Source: Vulcanimicrobiota bacterium (GTDB taxonomy: Bacteria; Vulcanimicrobiota; Xenobia; Xenobiales; JADMJV01). From it: 13,836 nt of DNA. This document shows, in pieces, positions 1 to 6,790 of the stretch; position 1 is the first letter of the stretch; every line of letters starts with the position of its first letter. The notes under the pieces are model-generated. The model saw nothing but the letters and a program-made list of their open reading frames with translations, was not told the DNA's origin and searched no databases. A program made the position numbers and the translations under genes. The stretch is from positions 1 through 13,836 of the forward strand of contig JAEXNA010000227.1 of the NCBI GenBank assembly GCA_023447635.1, written 5' to 3'.

Positions 1-21
1 GCCGAGCCGTTTTTTCTTTCT
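1..21 (+). terminator. Possible 3' arm and T-tract of a truncated intrinsic terminator
   Basis: The window opens with a GC-rich stretch (GCCGAGCCG) followed directly by a pyrimidine run that starts with seven Ts. This is how the 3' half of a Rho-independent terminator looks for a plus-strand gene ending before the window. The matching 5' arm (CGGCTC) would lie outside, so the hairpin cannot be confirmed. If it is real, the open frames through 1-126 are not coding. Confidence 0.25.
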
Positions 22-54
22 CCCAAAGTCCCGGGCACGACCCACTGGTTCAGG

Positions 55-84
55 CCGAACCCGAACCCGAACCCGAACCCGAAC
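55..84. repeat. CCGAAC hexanucleotide tandem repeat (5 perfect copies plus one variant)
   Basis: Five perfect CCGAAC units run from 55 to 84, followed by a variant CCGTAC at 85-90. All three plus-strand frames stay open across it and would encode Pro-Asn, Glu-Pro or Arg-Thr dipeptide repeats. One frame ends at a TGA at 117-119 and another at a TAG at 124-126. The tract could therefore be the tail of an upstream gene, but nothing favours one frame, and the possible terminator at 1-21 argues against coding. Hexamer arrays change copy number by slippage. Confidence 0.8.
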
Positions 85-150
85 CCGTACCAGGAGCCGG
101 GCCAGCGTCTTCGAAGTGAAATTTAGAAGCGTGAAGGGAGGGTTGCTCGG

Positions 151-1134
151 ATGGAAACGACGATCATCGTGAGTTATGACGCGGGCTGGGGAAGCTCGCT
201 GTCGATCCGCGGCGGTGAGCCGCTGAACTGGGAGAGCGGAACTCGGATGGAGTCCGAGGGGCCCCACACCTGGACCTTGCAACTCGACCTCGAGGACCCG
301 CTCGAGTTCAAGCCGCTGCTCAACGACGAACTATGGGCTTTTGGGCATCGCGACTACCGGGTCGAACCCGGGGAAACAGTTCACCTTCGCCCCCACTTCC
401 TGCCGACTCCAGGCTGGGCCGACGCCATCGGCTATATCCCTTTTCGAGGACGCGACATTACCGTCCGCCTCTACACGCCGCCCGGCTACCGCGAGAACTC
501 CCAGCGCCGCTATCCGGTGGTCTACTGCCTGGATGGGCAAAGTCTGTTCGAGCCGCAGGGGGCTCACGCCGACTGGCACCTCGATGACCACCTGAACGCG
601 CTGATCGAGTCGCGGACGGTGGAACCGATGCTGCTGGTGGGGGTCGACTTCCTGGAACCCGGCCTGTCGCCCGAGAGTCTGGACTTCGAGGCCACCGCCC
701 AGCAGTTCGGCCCGTTCATCCTCAAACTCAAAGAGACCATCGATCGGGGCTACCCTACCCTGCCCGAGCCCGAGCAGAGCGTTCTGGTGGGAGCAGCCTG
801 GGGCGGTCTGTTTGCCTTGAAGTTTGGCTTGGAGCATCCGGACCGCTTTGGGCGCCTGGCCGCCCTGGCGCCGTCGTTTGCCTGGGCCGGTGGAGAAGCG
901 CTGGCCCAGGCCGTCCCGAGCTCTCCCCTCGGATCGCAGAAGGTGTATCTCGACGGCACCTCCCCCTCACCCGAGGGCGTGGAAGGCTTGGCGGGGGCCC
1001 TGCGGGCGGCCGGATGGGTGGAGGGGGAGACGTTCGACTTCGAGCCGATCGACCCGGAGGGGCCTCGAGCCGTCGAGTGGGCTCGCCGGATCGGTTCTCC
1101 CCTCCGCTTCCTCCTCCCCTGGTCCGGCCGCTAG
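151..1134 (+). CDS. Esterase-fold (Fes/IroE/EsxA-like) protein, catalytic Ser and His lost
   Basis: A 327-residue protein without signal peptide. Residues ~5-80 look like a small beta-sandwich of CBM20/E-set type (a GNW-like EPLNW near 24-27, an FKPLL strand, an LWAFG turn). Residues ~95-323 match the alpha/beta-hydrolase 'putative esterase' family of enterochelin esterases: YPVVYCLDG at 121-129 and FGLEHPDRFGRLAALAPSFAW at 225-245 are typical. The nucleophile elbow, normally G-x-S-x-G-G, reads GAAWGG at 214-219, with Ala216 at the serine position. The C-terminal catalytic-His motif, normally H-x-E-x-x-W, reads PRAVEW at 305-310, with Pro305 at the histidine position. It is therefore probably not a serine hydrolase and may be a binding or scaffold pseudoenzyme. 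The ATG has a good ribosome site (GGGAGG, 136-141, spacing 9). The EamA gene starts 70 bp downstream. Confidence 0.85.
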   Translation: METTIIVSYDAGWGSSLSIRGGEPLNWESGTRMESEGPHTWTLQLDLEDPLEFKPLLNDELWAFGHRDYRVEPGETVHLRPHFLPTPGWADAIGYIPFRGRDITVRLYTPPGYRENSQRRYPVVYCLDGQSLFEPQGAHADWHLDDHLNALIESRTVEPMLLVGVDFLEPGLSPESLDFEATAQQFGPFILKLKETIDRGYPTLPEPEQSVLVGAAWGGLFALKFGLEHPDRFGRLAALAPSFAWAGGEALAQAVPSSPLGSQKVYLDGTSPSPEGVEGLAGALRAAGWVEGETFDFEPIDPEGPRAVEWARRIGSPLRFLLPWSGR

Positions 1135-1204
1135 GCCCTCCCCCTGGAGATCTGAGGAGAAGCCAGGAACCGGAAGGTCGCTAGCGGAAGGCGAGCCTGG
1201 CCCT

Positions 1205-2071
1205 ATGCGGCTCGCACTGATCCATATGGCCATCGCGGCCTTCTTCTTCTCGGCCATGGCGCTTTGCGTCAAACTGGTGCCGCGTCTGCCCGTTGTCGAG
1301 GTGGTGTTTTTCCGCGCCCTGGTGGCGGGGATTCTGTCGCTGGGCTTTCTGAAAGCGCAAGGCACCCCGATGTGGGGCAACAACCGTCGCCTCCTCTTCT
1401 TGCGCGGCCTGTTCGGGACGGGCGGTCTGTGCGCCTATTTCACCTCGCTGCACTCGCTTCCGTTGGCCACCGCCACGGTCTTGCAGTACCTTTCCCCTAT
1501 TTTCACCGCGCTGGTCAGCGGTCTGCTGCTTGGGGAAACCGTCGGACTTCGACGCTGGCTGTGCTTCGGGCTGAGTTTTCTTGGCGTAGCCGTCCTCAAG
1601 GGGTTCGGTACCCAGGTCGGCTGGTTGGACCTGGCTGTGGGAGTGTCGGGAGCGGTCTGCTCGGCCCTGGCCTACAACTGTATCGCCAAGCTCAAGACCT
1701 CGGAAGATCCGCAGGTCATCATGTTCTACTTCCCGCTTATCACCGTTCCGATCACCTTTCCGCTGATGCTGCACAACTGGGTGACTCCAACCCTTGCGGA
1801 GGCGGTCACGCTGGTGGTGACGGGCGGTTTCGTGCAGGCCGCTCAGTACTTTATGACGCGGTCCTACCAGTGCGGTCGGCCGGCAGCGGTCAGCATCGTG
1901 AGCTATCTCGGTGTGGTGTTTGCCCTGTTCTGGGATGTCACGGTATTCCATACCGTGCCCACTCGAGAGGCGCTGGTGGGGATCGGTCTGGTGGTCTTTG
2001 GAGTGGTGCTGTCGGCGGTTCTGGACCTTCTCCATCTGCGGCGCCGTTCGGAATCTCAAGTTCGGCCCTGA
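1205..2071 (+). CDS. EamA/DMT-superfamily inner-membrane transporter
   Basis: A 288-residue protein with about ten hydrophobic helices in two halves (~5-135 and ~145-278), the layout of the drug/metabolite transporter superfamily with two EamA domains. Typical sequence includes the SPIFTALVSGLLLGE helix end in the first repeat and the basic tail LHLRRRSESQVRP. Family members move small metabolites or amino acids across the cytoplasmic membrane, usually by exchange or efflux; the substrate cannot be read here. The ATG at 1205 puts the first helix right at the N-terminus, as is usual. The frame is open further upstream but that part is shadow of the esterase gene. The ribosome site is only fair (GGAAG at 1186-1190, 14 nt away). 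It probably shares a transcript with the esterase-like gene, ending at the hairpin at 2079. Confidence 0.9.
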   Translation: MRLALIHMAIAAFFFSAMALCVKLVPRLPVVEVVFFRALVAGILSLGFLKAQGTPMWGNNRRLLFLRGLFGTGGLCAYFTSLHSLPLATATVLQYLSPIFTALVSGLLLGETVGLRRWLCFGLSFLGVAVLKGFGTQVGWLDLAVGVSGAVCSALAYNCIAKLKTSEDPQVIMFYFPLITVPITFPLMLHNWVTPTLAEAVTLVVTGGFVQAAQYFMTRSYQCGRPAAVSIVSYLGVVFALFWDVTVFHTVPTREALVGIGLVVFGVVLSAVLDLLHLRRRSESQVRP

Positions 2072-2078
2072 ACGACCA

Positions 2079-2112
2079 GAGCCGTCGAGGGGATCCTCGA
2101 CGGCTCGCTTTA
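2079..2112 (+). terminator. Hairpin terminator after the EamA gene
   Basis: A perfect 12-bp inverted repeat (GAGCCGTCGAGG at 2079-2090, CCTCGACGGCTC at 2095-2106) with a GGAT loop starts 7 nt after the EamA stop codon. The T-tract is weak (GCTTTA). It could also limit read-through from the convergent minus-strand gene ending at 2158. Confidence 0.7.
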
Positions 2113-2157
2113 GGAGCTTTTCCGGCTCGTGGCGCCAGGGCTCGATGGTGGCTGGCG

Positions 2158-2496
2158 CTAGCGCTCGATAGTGGTGGTGCTGCTCTTCGTTTCGTACAGC
2201 ACGTCATACAGTTCGTTGCGCGGCATGTTCAGCTCTTCTCGCACGTTGGCGGTGTCGTCATACTTGCGAACCTGAATCACGCGAGTCTCGGCGCTGGAAG
2301 CCGGCAGGGTGTAGAACACGGGGGCTTCGCTGGTACGGATCACGGTCACGGGAACGACCTCGACCAGACGAGTCTCGACCTTGTCGCCTCCGGGTAGGGC
2401 GGTCACCACGCTGTTCTGAGTCGCGTAGTGGCGGGTCTGGGCGGAGGCGCCCACGGTGAGTGCGGCCAGCAGGGCCAGGGTCAGGGTCTTTCTCAT
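2158..2496 (-). CDS. Small secreted protein of unknown function
   Basis: A 112-residue protein with a clear Sec signal peptide: Lys/Arg N-terminus, hydrophobic core TLALLAALTVGA and an Ala-x-Ala site near residues 18-20 (cleavage about ASA|QT). The mature part is about 92 residues, with alternating beta-type stretches (TRLVEVVPVTVIRT, TRVIQVRKYDD) and a polar tail rich in Thr and Ser. There is no cysteine and no domain I recognise. The ATG has an AAGGAG site (complement of 2506-2511, spacing 9). The two bases of that site nearest position 2511 belong to a hairpin described separately. The gene is convergent with the EamA gene and probably monocistronic. Confidence 0.75.
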   Translation of the reverse strand: MRKTLTLALLAALTVGASAQTRHYATQNSVVTALPGGDKVETRLVEVVPVTVIRTSEAPVFYTLPASSAETRVIQVRKYDDTANVREELNMPRNELYDVLYETKSSTTTIER

Positions 2497-2505
2497 TGTT
2501 CCAAT

Positions 2506-2531
2506 CTCCTTGAGGGTGTTTTCTCCCTCAA
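2506..2531 (-). promoter_or_regulatory. Leader hairpin touching the ribosome site of the small secreted protein
   Basis: On the minus strand TTGAGGG and CCCTCAA (complements of 2525-2531 and 2510-2516) form a 7-bp stem with an 8-nt A-rich loop. Its 3' arm runs into the AAGGAG ribosome site, sharing two bases. This could modulate translation, or be an operator. Regulation is inferred only. Confidence 0.4.
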
Positions 2532-2613
2532 AAGTAGTGCGGAACGAGAGGGCGACCTACCCGCCGCGGGATAAAGGCTCGGGTCGTGCTCGTATACCTA
2601 CCTCAAGGCGGGG

Positions 2614-3084
2614 TTAGCTCCGACGCAGGCGCCGGAAGGTCAGCTGTTCGGTTTTTTGATGCGCTTCAAAGGTAGCCGCCTGGGCGTACCATAAGTCGGC
2701 CGTGCGGTTGCCGTTCTGCGGCGCAGAGGCTGGGCGCTGGGCTGCCTTCATGGGTCGCCCGGGCGGAGGTCCGTTCGGCTCCTGGGCGGGGCGCCCAAGT
2801 AGGGCACCCGGAGTCTGAGCCAGCACCGCCTGGGCGGTCCATCCCGCGCCTTGGAAGCGGGGGATGTTGGTCTGCAAAGCCAGCGTCCCTCCGGCCGAAG
2901 AACTGCCAAGCTGGGCCCGGAGCGCTCGGATTTCGGAGTTGCTGGGAAGGTTGGAGGGGACGTCGGGGACATACTTGTCCGCCCGCGCGGGTCCTCCCAC
3001 CTCGGCTTCCGCTGGTCGATGCTCGCTTGCCGCGCTGGCCAGGCCCGCCCCTTCGCTGGTGGCGTCCTGCACGGATGTACTCAT
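2614..3084 (-). CDS. Hypothetical 156-residue Ala/Pro/Gln-rich protein
   Basis: I do not recognise this protein. It starts MSTSVQDATSEGAG, has no signal peptide or membrane segment, and is largely low in complexity, rich in Ala, Pro, Gly and Ser. A short helix-like stretch (SEIRALRAQLG, near residues 50-60) sits in the middle. The C-terminal ~35 residues are more ordered and basic (WYAQAATFEAHQKTEQ followed by FRRLRRS). The ATG at 3084 is chosen because an AAGGAGT ribosome site lies 7 nt upstream; an in-frame GTG at 3108 would add eight residues but has no such site. It lies 117 bp downstream of the dehydrogenase gene. Codon use and GC content look like the neighbours, and the ribosome site supports a real gene. 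Confidence 0.6.
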   Translation of the reverse strand: MSTSVQDATSEGAGLASAASEHRPAEAEVGGPARADKYVPDVPSNLPSNSEIRALRAQLGSSSAGGTLALQTNIPRFQGAGWTAQAVLAQTPGALLGRPAQEPNGPPPGRPMKAAQRPASAPQNGNRTADLWYAQAATFEAHQKTEQLTFRRLRRS

Positions 3085-3201
3085 ATTTTGACTCCTTCCT
3101 CTCTTCACTCTAGGTGGAGGAGGCGGAGGGAGACGGGAGCGGAGCGGCGGCAGGTTAACGCCGTGTGAACTTTTCTCCAGTCTTTTATGAACGGTTTCTG
3201 G

Positions 3202-4131
3202 TCAGGGCGTTGGGAGATTCACCGCGCCGGGTGCGGGGTCGCCCGCGAAATGAGCTCTCAGGTTGTCCAGGGTGAGGTCGAGCATGGCCTGGCGCGTCTC
3301 TTCGGTCGCGCTGCCCAGGTGAGGGGTCAGGACCACGTTGGGAAGGGCCAGGAGGGCCGCGGGCACGTTCGGTTCGTCAGCGAAGACGTCGAGCGCGGCG
3401 CCGCCCAGGTCGCCGTACTCGAGCGCTTCGATCAACGCCTCTTCGTCGACCACCGACCCGCGAGCGACGTTGACCAACAGACCGCTCGGACCCAGGGCGC
3501 CCAGGATCTCGGTGTTGACCAGCCCCTCGGTCTCGGGGCCGCCAGGTAAGACCAGGATCAGGATGTCGCTCTCGTTGGCCAGAGCCCAGAGGTCCTCGAA
3601 ATACTCGTAATCGACGTCGTCTTGCTGGTGCCGCCCGTGATAAGCGATGCGCAGTCCGAACGCTTCGGCCATCCTGGCGATCCGCTTTCCGATCCGACCC
3701 AGCCCAACGATGCCGCAAAGCTTTCCGCTTAGCCCTCGGGCCAGAGGGAAAGTCGCTCGGGTCCATTCGCCCTCGCGCACGAAGTCATCGGCTTCAGCAA
3801 TGCGTCGGGAGGCGGTCAAGAGCAGCGCCATGGCGTGTTCGGCGACCGCTTCATCGAGGACGCCCGGCGTGTTGGCCACTTTCAAACCGCGCGAGGCGGC
3901 GTAGTCTAAGTCGACTTTGTCCAGTCCGACGCCGTAGACGGCGACCATCTCCAGATCGGGATATCTCTGCAGCTGGTCGTTGGGGATCCCCGTCGAGGCA
4001 GTGGTGATCAGAGCGCGCACGCCGCCCACGGAATCTTGCAGACCGACCACGCGGTACTCTTCTTGCAGCGCCTCGGTGAGGGCGGGATAGGACTCGGTGG
4101 CCATGACCACGCTAATCTTCGAACTAAGCAT
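3202..4131 (-). CDS. D-isomer-specific 2-hydroxyacid dehydrogenase (GhrB/hydroxypyruvate-reductase-like)
   Basis: A 309-residue cytoplasmic oxidoreductase. The nucleotide-binding glycine motif is GLGRIG at 143-148 and the catalytic residues are visible: Arg224 in NVARGSVVDE, Glu253 in DEP and His271 in PHLGSAT. The substrate-loop motif VYGVGLDKVD lies at 65-74. After the second Rossmann strand the sequence reads YHGRH (164-168) instead of an acidic residue, which favours NADP(H) over NAD(H). Such enzymes reduce 2-oxoacids like glyoxylate, hydroxypyruvate or 2-ketogluconate; the exact substrate is not readable. The start at 4131 gives the full N-terminal strand but has no strong ribosome site; Met10 at 4104 is an alternative. 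It begins 46 bp after the M13 peptidase stop and may be co-transcribed with it. Confidence 0.9.
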   Translation of the reverse strand: MLSSKISVVMATESYPALTEALQEEYRVVGLQDSVGGVRALITTASTGIPNDQLQRYPDLEMVAVYGVGLDKVDLDYAASRGLKVANTPGVLDEAVAEHAMALLLTASRRIAEADDFVREGEWTRATFPLARGLSGKLCGIVGLGRIGKRIARMAEAFGLRIAYHGRHQQDDVDYEYFEDLWALANESDILILVLPGGPETEGLVNTEILGALGPSGLLVNVARGSVVDEEALIEALEYGDLGGAALDVFADEPNVPAALLALPNVVLTPHLGSATEETRQAMLDLTLDNLRAHFAGDPAPGAVNLPTP

Positions 4132-4177
4132 AGCTGTGGCTATCGAGCCCTATCCCGCCACTCCTTTTCGTCGGTAG

Positions 4178-6253
4178 CTACCAGATCTTCACGCGGTCGG
4201 TCGGCGCCAGGTACATGCCGTCGCCTTCTTTGACCTCGAACGCCTGGTAGAAGCCGTCCACGTTGCGCAAAGGTCCCAGCACCCGGTATTCCCCGGGCGA
4301 GTGGGGGTCGGAAAGAAGTCGGGCGCGCAGAGCGTCCTCGCGGATTTTGCCGCGCCACACCTGGGCCCAGCCCATGTAGAAGCGCTGGTCGCCGCTGAGT
4401 CCGTCGATCACGGGGGCCGGCTTGCCGTCGAGCGAGCGCTGGTAAGCACGATAGCCGATGGTGACGCCGGCCAGGTCGCCGATGTTCTCACCCAGCGTGA
4501 GGCGCCCGTTGACGTTCATCCCCTCCAGCGGAGAGAAGGCGTCGTACTGGGCCACCAGGCGGTCGCCCAGAGCGTCCAACGCCTTGCGGTCGTCGGCCGT
4601 CCACCAGTCGCGCAGGTTGCCGCCGCCGTCATACTTCGAGCCCTGGTCGTCGAAGCCGTGGCCGATCTCGTGTCCGATCACTCCGCCGATGCCGCCGTAG
4701 TTCACGGCGTCGTCGGCTTCGAGATTAAAGAACGGCGGCTGCAGGATGGCGGCCGGGAAGACGATCTCGTTACGGGTGGGGCTGTAGTAGGCGTTGACCG
4801 TCTGGGGCGTCATGCTCCAGTCAGCGGGGTCGACCGGTTTGCCGGCGCGAGCCAGTTCGTAGTCCAGTTCAAAAGCCGCCGAGCGCTTTTTGTTGCCGAT
4901 CAGGTCGTCGGCCTTGACGGTCAGCGCACTGTAGTCGCGCCACTTATCGGGGTAGCCGATTTTGGGTTTGAAGCGGCTAAGCTTCTCCAGCGCTTTGGTT
5001 TTGGTTTCGTCCGACATCCAGCTCAACTCGCGGATACTTTCGCCGTAAGCGGCGATCAGGTTGTCCACCAGCGCTTTCATGCGAGCCTTGGCTTTGGGGC
5101 TGAAGTGGCGGGAGACATACTCCTGCCCCAGCACCTCGCCCAGGGCACCGCTGGTGGCGTCGACGCCGCGCTTCCAGCGGGGGAGGTTCTGAGGCGTGCC
5201 GCTCAGCGCGGTGCCGTGGAAGGCGAAGTGCATGTCGACGAAGTTCGCGCTCAGATTGGGAGCGAAGTCGTCAGCGGTCTGGAACGCCAGGTAATCCTTC
5301 CACGTCTGCACCGGGGTGCTAGCGAACAGCGCCCCGAGCTTTTCGAAGTAGCTGTAGTTGCGCACGATCGCCTCGGGCACGTGGGAAGCGCCGGCCGCTT
5401 TGGCGTAGGCGTTCCAGTCCAGGGCGCCCAGCAGCGTGGCAACCTCTTTGGCCGATCGCTTGTTGTAGTTCTTCTCGGCGTCGCGGCTTTCGACTTTGCT
5501 CATCTGGATTTCGGCGAGCCTGGTCTCGAGCGCTAGCACGCGCTCGGCGGCCCCGGCGGCGTCGGGGTAGTCCAGCGCGCCCAGCAGTTTGGCGGCGTAG
5601 TCCTTCAGGGCGGTGCGGGCGGTCTTGAACTTCTCGTCGTCTTTGAGATAGTAGTCGCGGTCAGGCAAGGTCAGACCGCTCTGGGAGACCCAGAAGCCGT
5701 AGACGCCGGGGTTCTTGGCGTCGGGATAGATATAGAAGCCCAGCGGTCCGGTCACTCCGACTCGCTCGAGTTGGCCCATGACCTGGGCGATTTCGGTGTG
5801 GCTCTTGGCATCATGGATCAGCTTCAGGTCGGCGGCGATCGGCTGAGAGCCCAGCTCTTCGATGCGCTTTTCGTCCATGAAGCTGGCGTACAGGTCGCCC
5901 AACTTCTGGTCGTTGCTGCCGGCGGCGGCGTTTTTCTTAGCCGCTTCAAAGATGATGGTCTTGAGCTGCTCCTGAGTCTGGTCGTCGAGCACGTTGAACA
6001 TGCCGTAGCGCGAGCGGTCGGCCGGAATCTCGGTGGTGGCCATCCAGCGTCCGTTGACGTAGCGGTAGAAGTCGTCCTGCGGGCGGACGGCCTTGTCGAC
6101 GGCGTTCATATCGATCCCGGACTGCTGGCTTGAGGCGGCGGCAACCCGGGTCGGAGGGGAGGCGGGACCGCTTTCGCTTCGCGGGCCTTCGGCCTGAGCG
6201 GTAGAGGTGAGGGCGCAGAGGCCAAGAGCCAGAACGGCTTGACGGAACTTCAT
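4178..6253 (-). CDS. Secreted M13-family zinc metallopeptidase (neprilysin/PepO type)
   Basis: A 691-residue protein, the usual length for bacterial M13 peptidases. A Sec signal peptide occupies residues 1-21 (VLALGLCALTSTAQA). A disordered Pro/Ser/Ala linker follows to ~47, then the M13 N-terminal helical domain (starting DDFYRYVNGRWM at 60-71) to ~430 and the catalytic domain to the end. The zinc motif is HEIGH at 528-532, with third ligand Glu589 and Asp593 in GENIGD; the substrate motif NAYY is at 487-490. The protein ends in VKIW, close to the family's C-terminal Val-x-Trp. It should cleave oligopeptides outside the cytoplasmic membrane. No lipobox cysteine is visible after the signal peptide. 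The ATG has an AGGAGA site 7 nt upstream (complement of 6261-6266). A palindromic array lies just over 100 bp upstream. Confidence 0.95.
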   Translation of the reverse strand: MKFRQAVLALGLCALTSTAQAEGPRSESGPASPPTRVAAASSQQSGIDMNAVDKAVRPQDDFYRYVNGRWMATTEIPADRSRYGMFNVLDDQTQEQLKTIIFEAAKKNAAAGSNDQKLGDLYASFMDEKRIEELGSQPIAADLKLIHDAKSHTEIAQVMGQLERVGVTGPLGFYIYPDAKNPGVYGFWVSQSGLTLPDRDYYLKDDEKFKTARTALKDYAAKLLGALDYPDAAGAAERVLALETRLAEIQMSKVESRDAEKNYNKRSAKEVATLLGALDWNAYAKAAGASHVPEAIVRNYSYFEKLGALFASTPVQTWKDYLAFQTADDFAPNLSANFVDMHFAFHGTALSGTPQNLPRWKRGVDATSGALGEVLGQEYVSRHFSPKAKARMKALVDNLIAAYGESIRELSWMSDETKTKALEKLSRFKPKIGYPDKWRDYSALTVKADDLIGNKKRSAAFELDYELARAGKPVDPADWSMTPQTVNAYYSPTRNEIVFPAAILQPPFFNLEADDAVNYGGIGGVIGHEIGHGFDDQGSKYDGGGNLRDWWTADDRKALDALGDRLVAQYDAFSPLEGMNVNGRLTLGENIGDLAGVTIGYRAYQRSLDGKPAPVIDGLSGDQRFYMGWAQVWRGKIREDALRARLLSDPHSPGEYRVLGPLRNVDGFYQAFEVKEGDGMYLAPTDRVKIW

Positions 6254-6360
6254 TGGGGCATCTCCTGGAGAAAGAAGTCGGCTTGAAAGGGCCGTGAGAA
6301 TGGCTCGCCCTTCTGGAGCGGGGCGGCGATGCCTCTCTCCACGGCCACGACAAGAGGCCT

Positions 6361-6588
6361 TCGATTCACCGATGCGCGGAATCTTCCGCCGATCGCCGAA
6401 TCGAGGGCTGGTCAGAAGTTCGTCGATTCACCGATGCGCGGAATCTTCCGCTGATCGCCGAATCGAGGGCTGGCGAGAGCTTGTCGATTCACCGATGCGC
6501 GGAATCTTCCGCCGATCGCCGAATCGAAGGCTGGCGGGAACTCGTCGATTCACCGATGCGCGGAAGCTTCCGCCGATCGCCGAATCGA
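6361..6588. repeat. Four-copy tandem array, 61-62-bp unit with a 44-nt imperfect palindrome
   Basis: The same 44-nt core occurs at 6361-6404, 6423-6466, 6484-6527 and 6545-6588, separated by 17-18-nt spacers that are themselves similar (GGGCTGG...). Each core is a near-palindrome: 21-nt arms beginning TCGATTC and ending GAATCGA, 17 of 21 positions complementary, with a 2-nt centre. Only two substitutions separate the cores: one at 6452, which falls on an already unpaired position, and one at 6566 in the centre, which makes CGGAAGCTTCCG a perfect palindrome. The spacers are too alike and too short for CRISPR. The array lies between the subtilase gene and the M13 gene, both minus strand. Candidate roles are a protein-binding array, an intergenic hairpin/BIME-like element or an mRNA processing site. 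The rest of 6254-6790 holds only the hairpins listed separately. Confidence 0.95.
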
Positions 6589-6626
6589 GGGCTGGCGGGA
6601 GCGTTACGCCCTCTCCGACAACCCGT

Positions 6627-6647
6627 ACGGTCCCGCGGCGGGACCGT
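6627..6647. other. GC-rich inverted repeat (9-bp stem)
   Basis: ACGGTCCCG (6627-6635) and CGGGACCGT (6639-6647) are perfect reverse complements around CGG. No T-tract follows on either strand, so it is either a weak transcription pause site or a protein site. It sits between the palindromic array and the terminator hairpins. Confidence 0.5.
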
Positions 6648-6707
6648 GTGGGACCTGGGACCTCCAATCGCAGGCCTCGGCTCGAGCGCCGACAAGTCGC
6701 CCATGAC

Positions 6708-6743
6708 AAAGAGCCGCCATGGGCGGACCCCCGGCGGCTCTTT
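6708..6743. terminator. Bidirectional terminator-like hairpin downstream of the subtilase gene
   Basis: AAAGAGCCGCC (6708-6718) pairs with GGCGGCTCTTT (6733-6743), an 11-bp stem with A-tract on one side and T-tract on the other, around a 14-nt GC-rich loop. This is the form of an intrinsic terminator that works in either direction. It is the second hairpin met by transcription leaving the subtilase gene. Confidence 0.6.
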
Positions 6744-6748
6744 GGTAA

Positions 6749-6774
6749 CCTGACTCGAATGGGCCCGAGTCAGG
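6749..6774 (-). terminator. Hairpin just after the subtilase stop codon
   Basis: CCTGACTCG (6749-6757) pairs with CGAGTCAGG (6766-6774), a perfect 9-bp stem with an 8-nt loop, 16 bp beyond the subtilase stop. It lacks a U-run, so it probably acts with the neighbouring 11-bp hairpin or protects the mRNA 3' end. Confidence 0.5.
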
Positions 6775-6790
6775 TCGTATCGAGTTGAAT

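Noticed and set aside
3113..3150. G-rich tract as a G-quadruplex promoter element
   Set aside because: The runs are mostly only two or three Gs, and similar G-rich stretches are expected by chance at this GC content.
4301..5536. A 411-codon plus-strand open frame opposite the M13 peptidase gene
   Set aside because: Antisense shadow of a GC-rich gene with a complete metallopeptidase signature; no ribosome site or family resemblance.
6361..6588. CRISPR array
   Set aside because: Only four units, spacers of 17-18 nt that resemble one another, and no cas genes in the window.
6294..6788. Open frames on both strands through the four-copy array
   Set aside because: The repeat has no stops in several frames, so open frames arise automatically; the translations are Arg/Ser-rich repeats that change frame with the 61-bp period.
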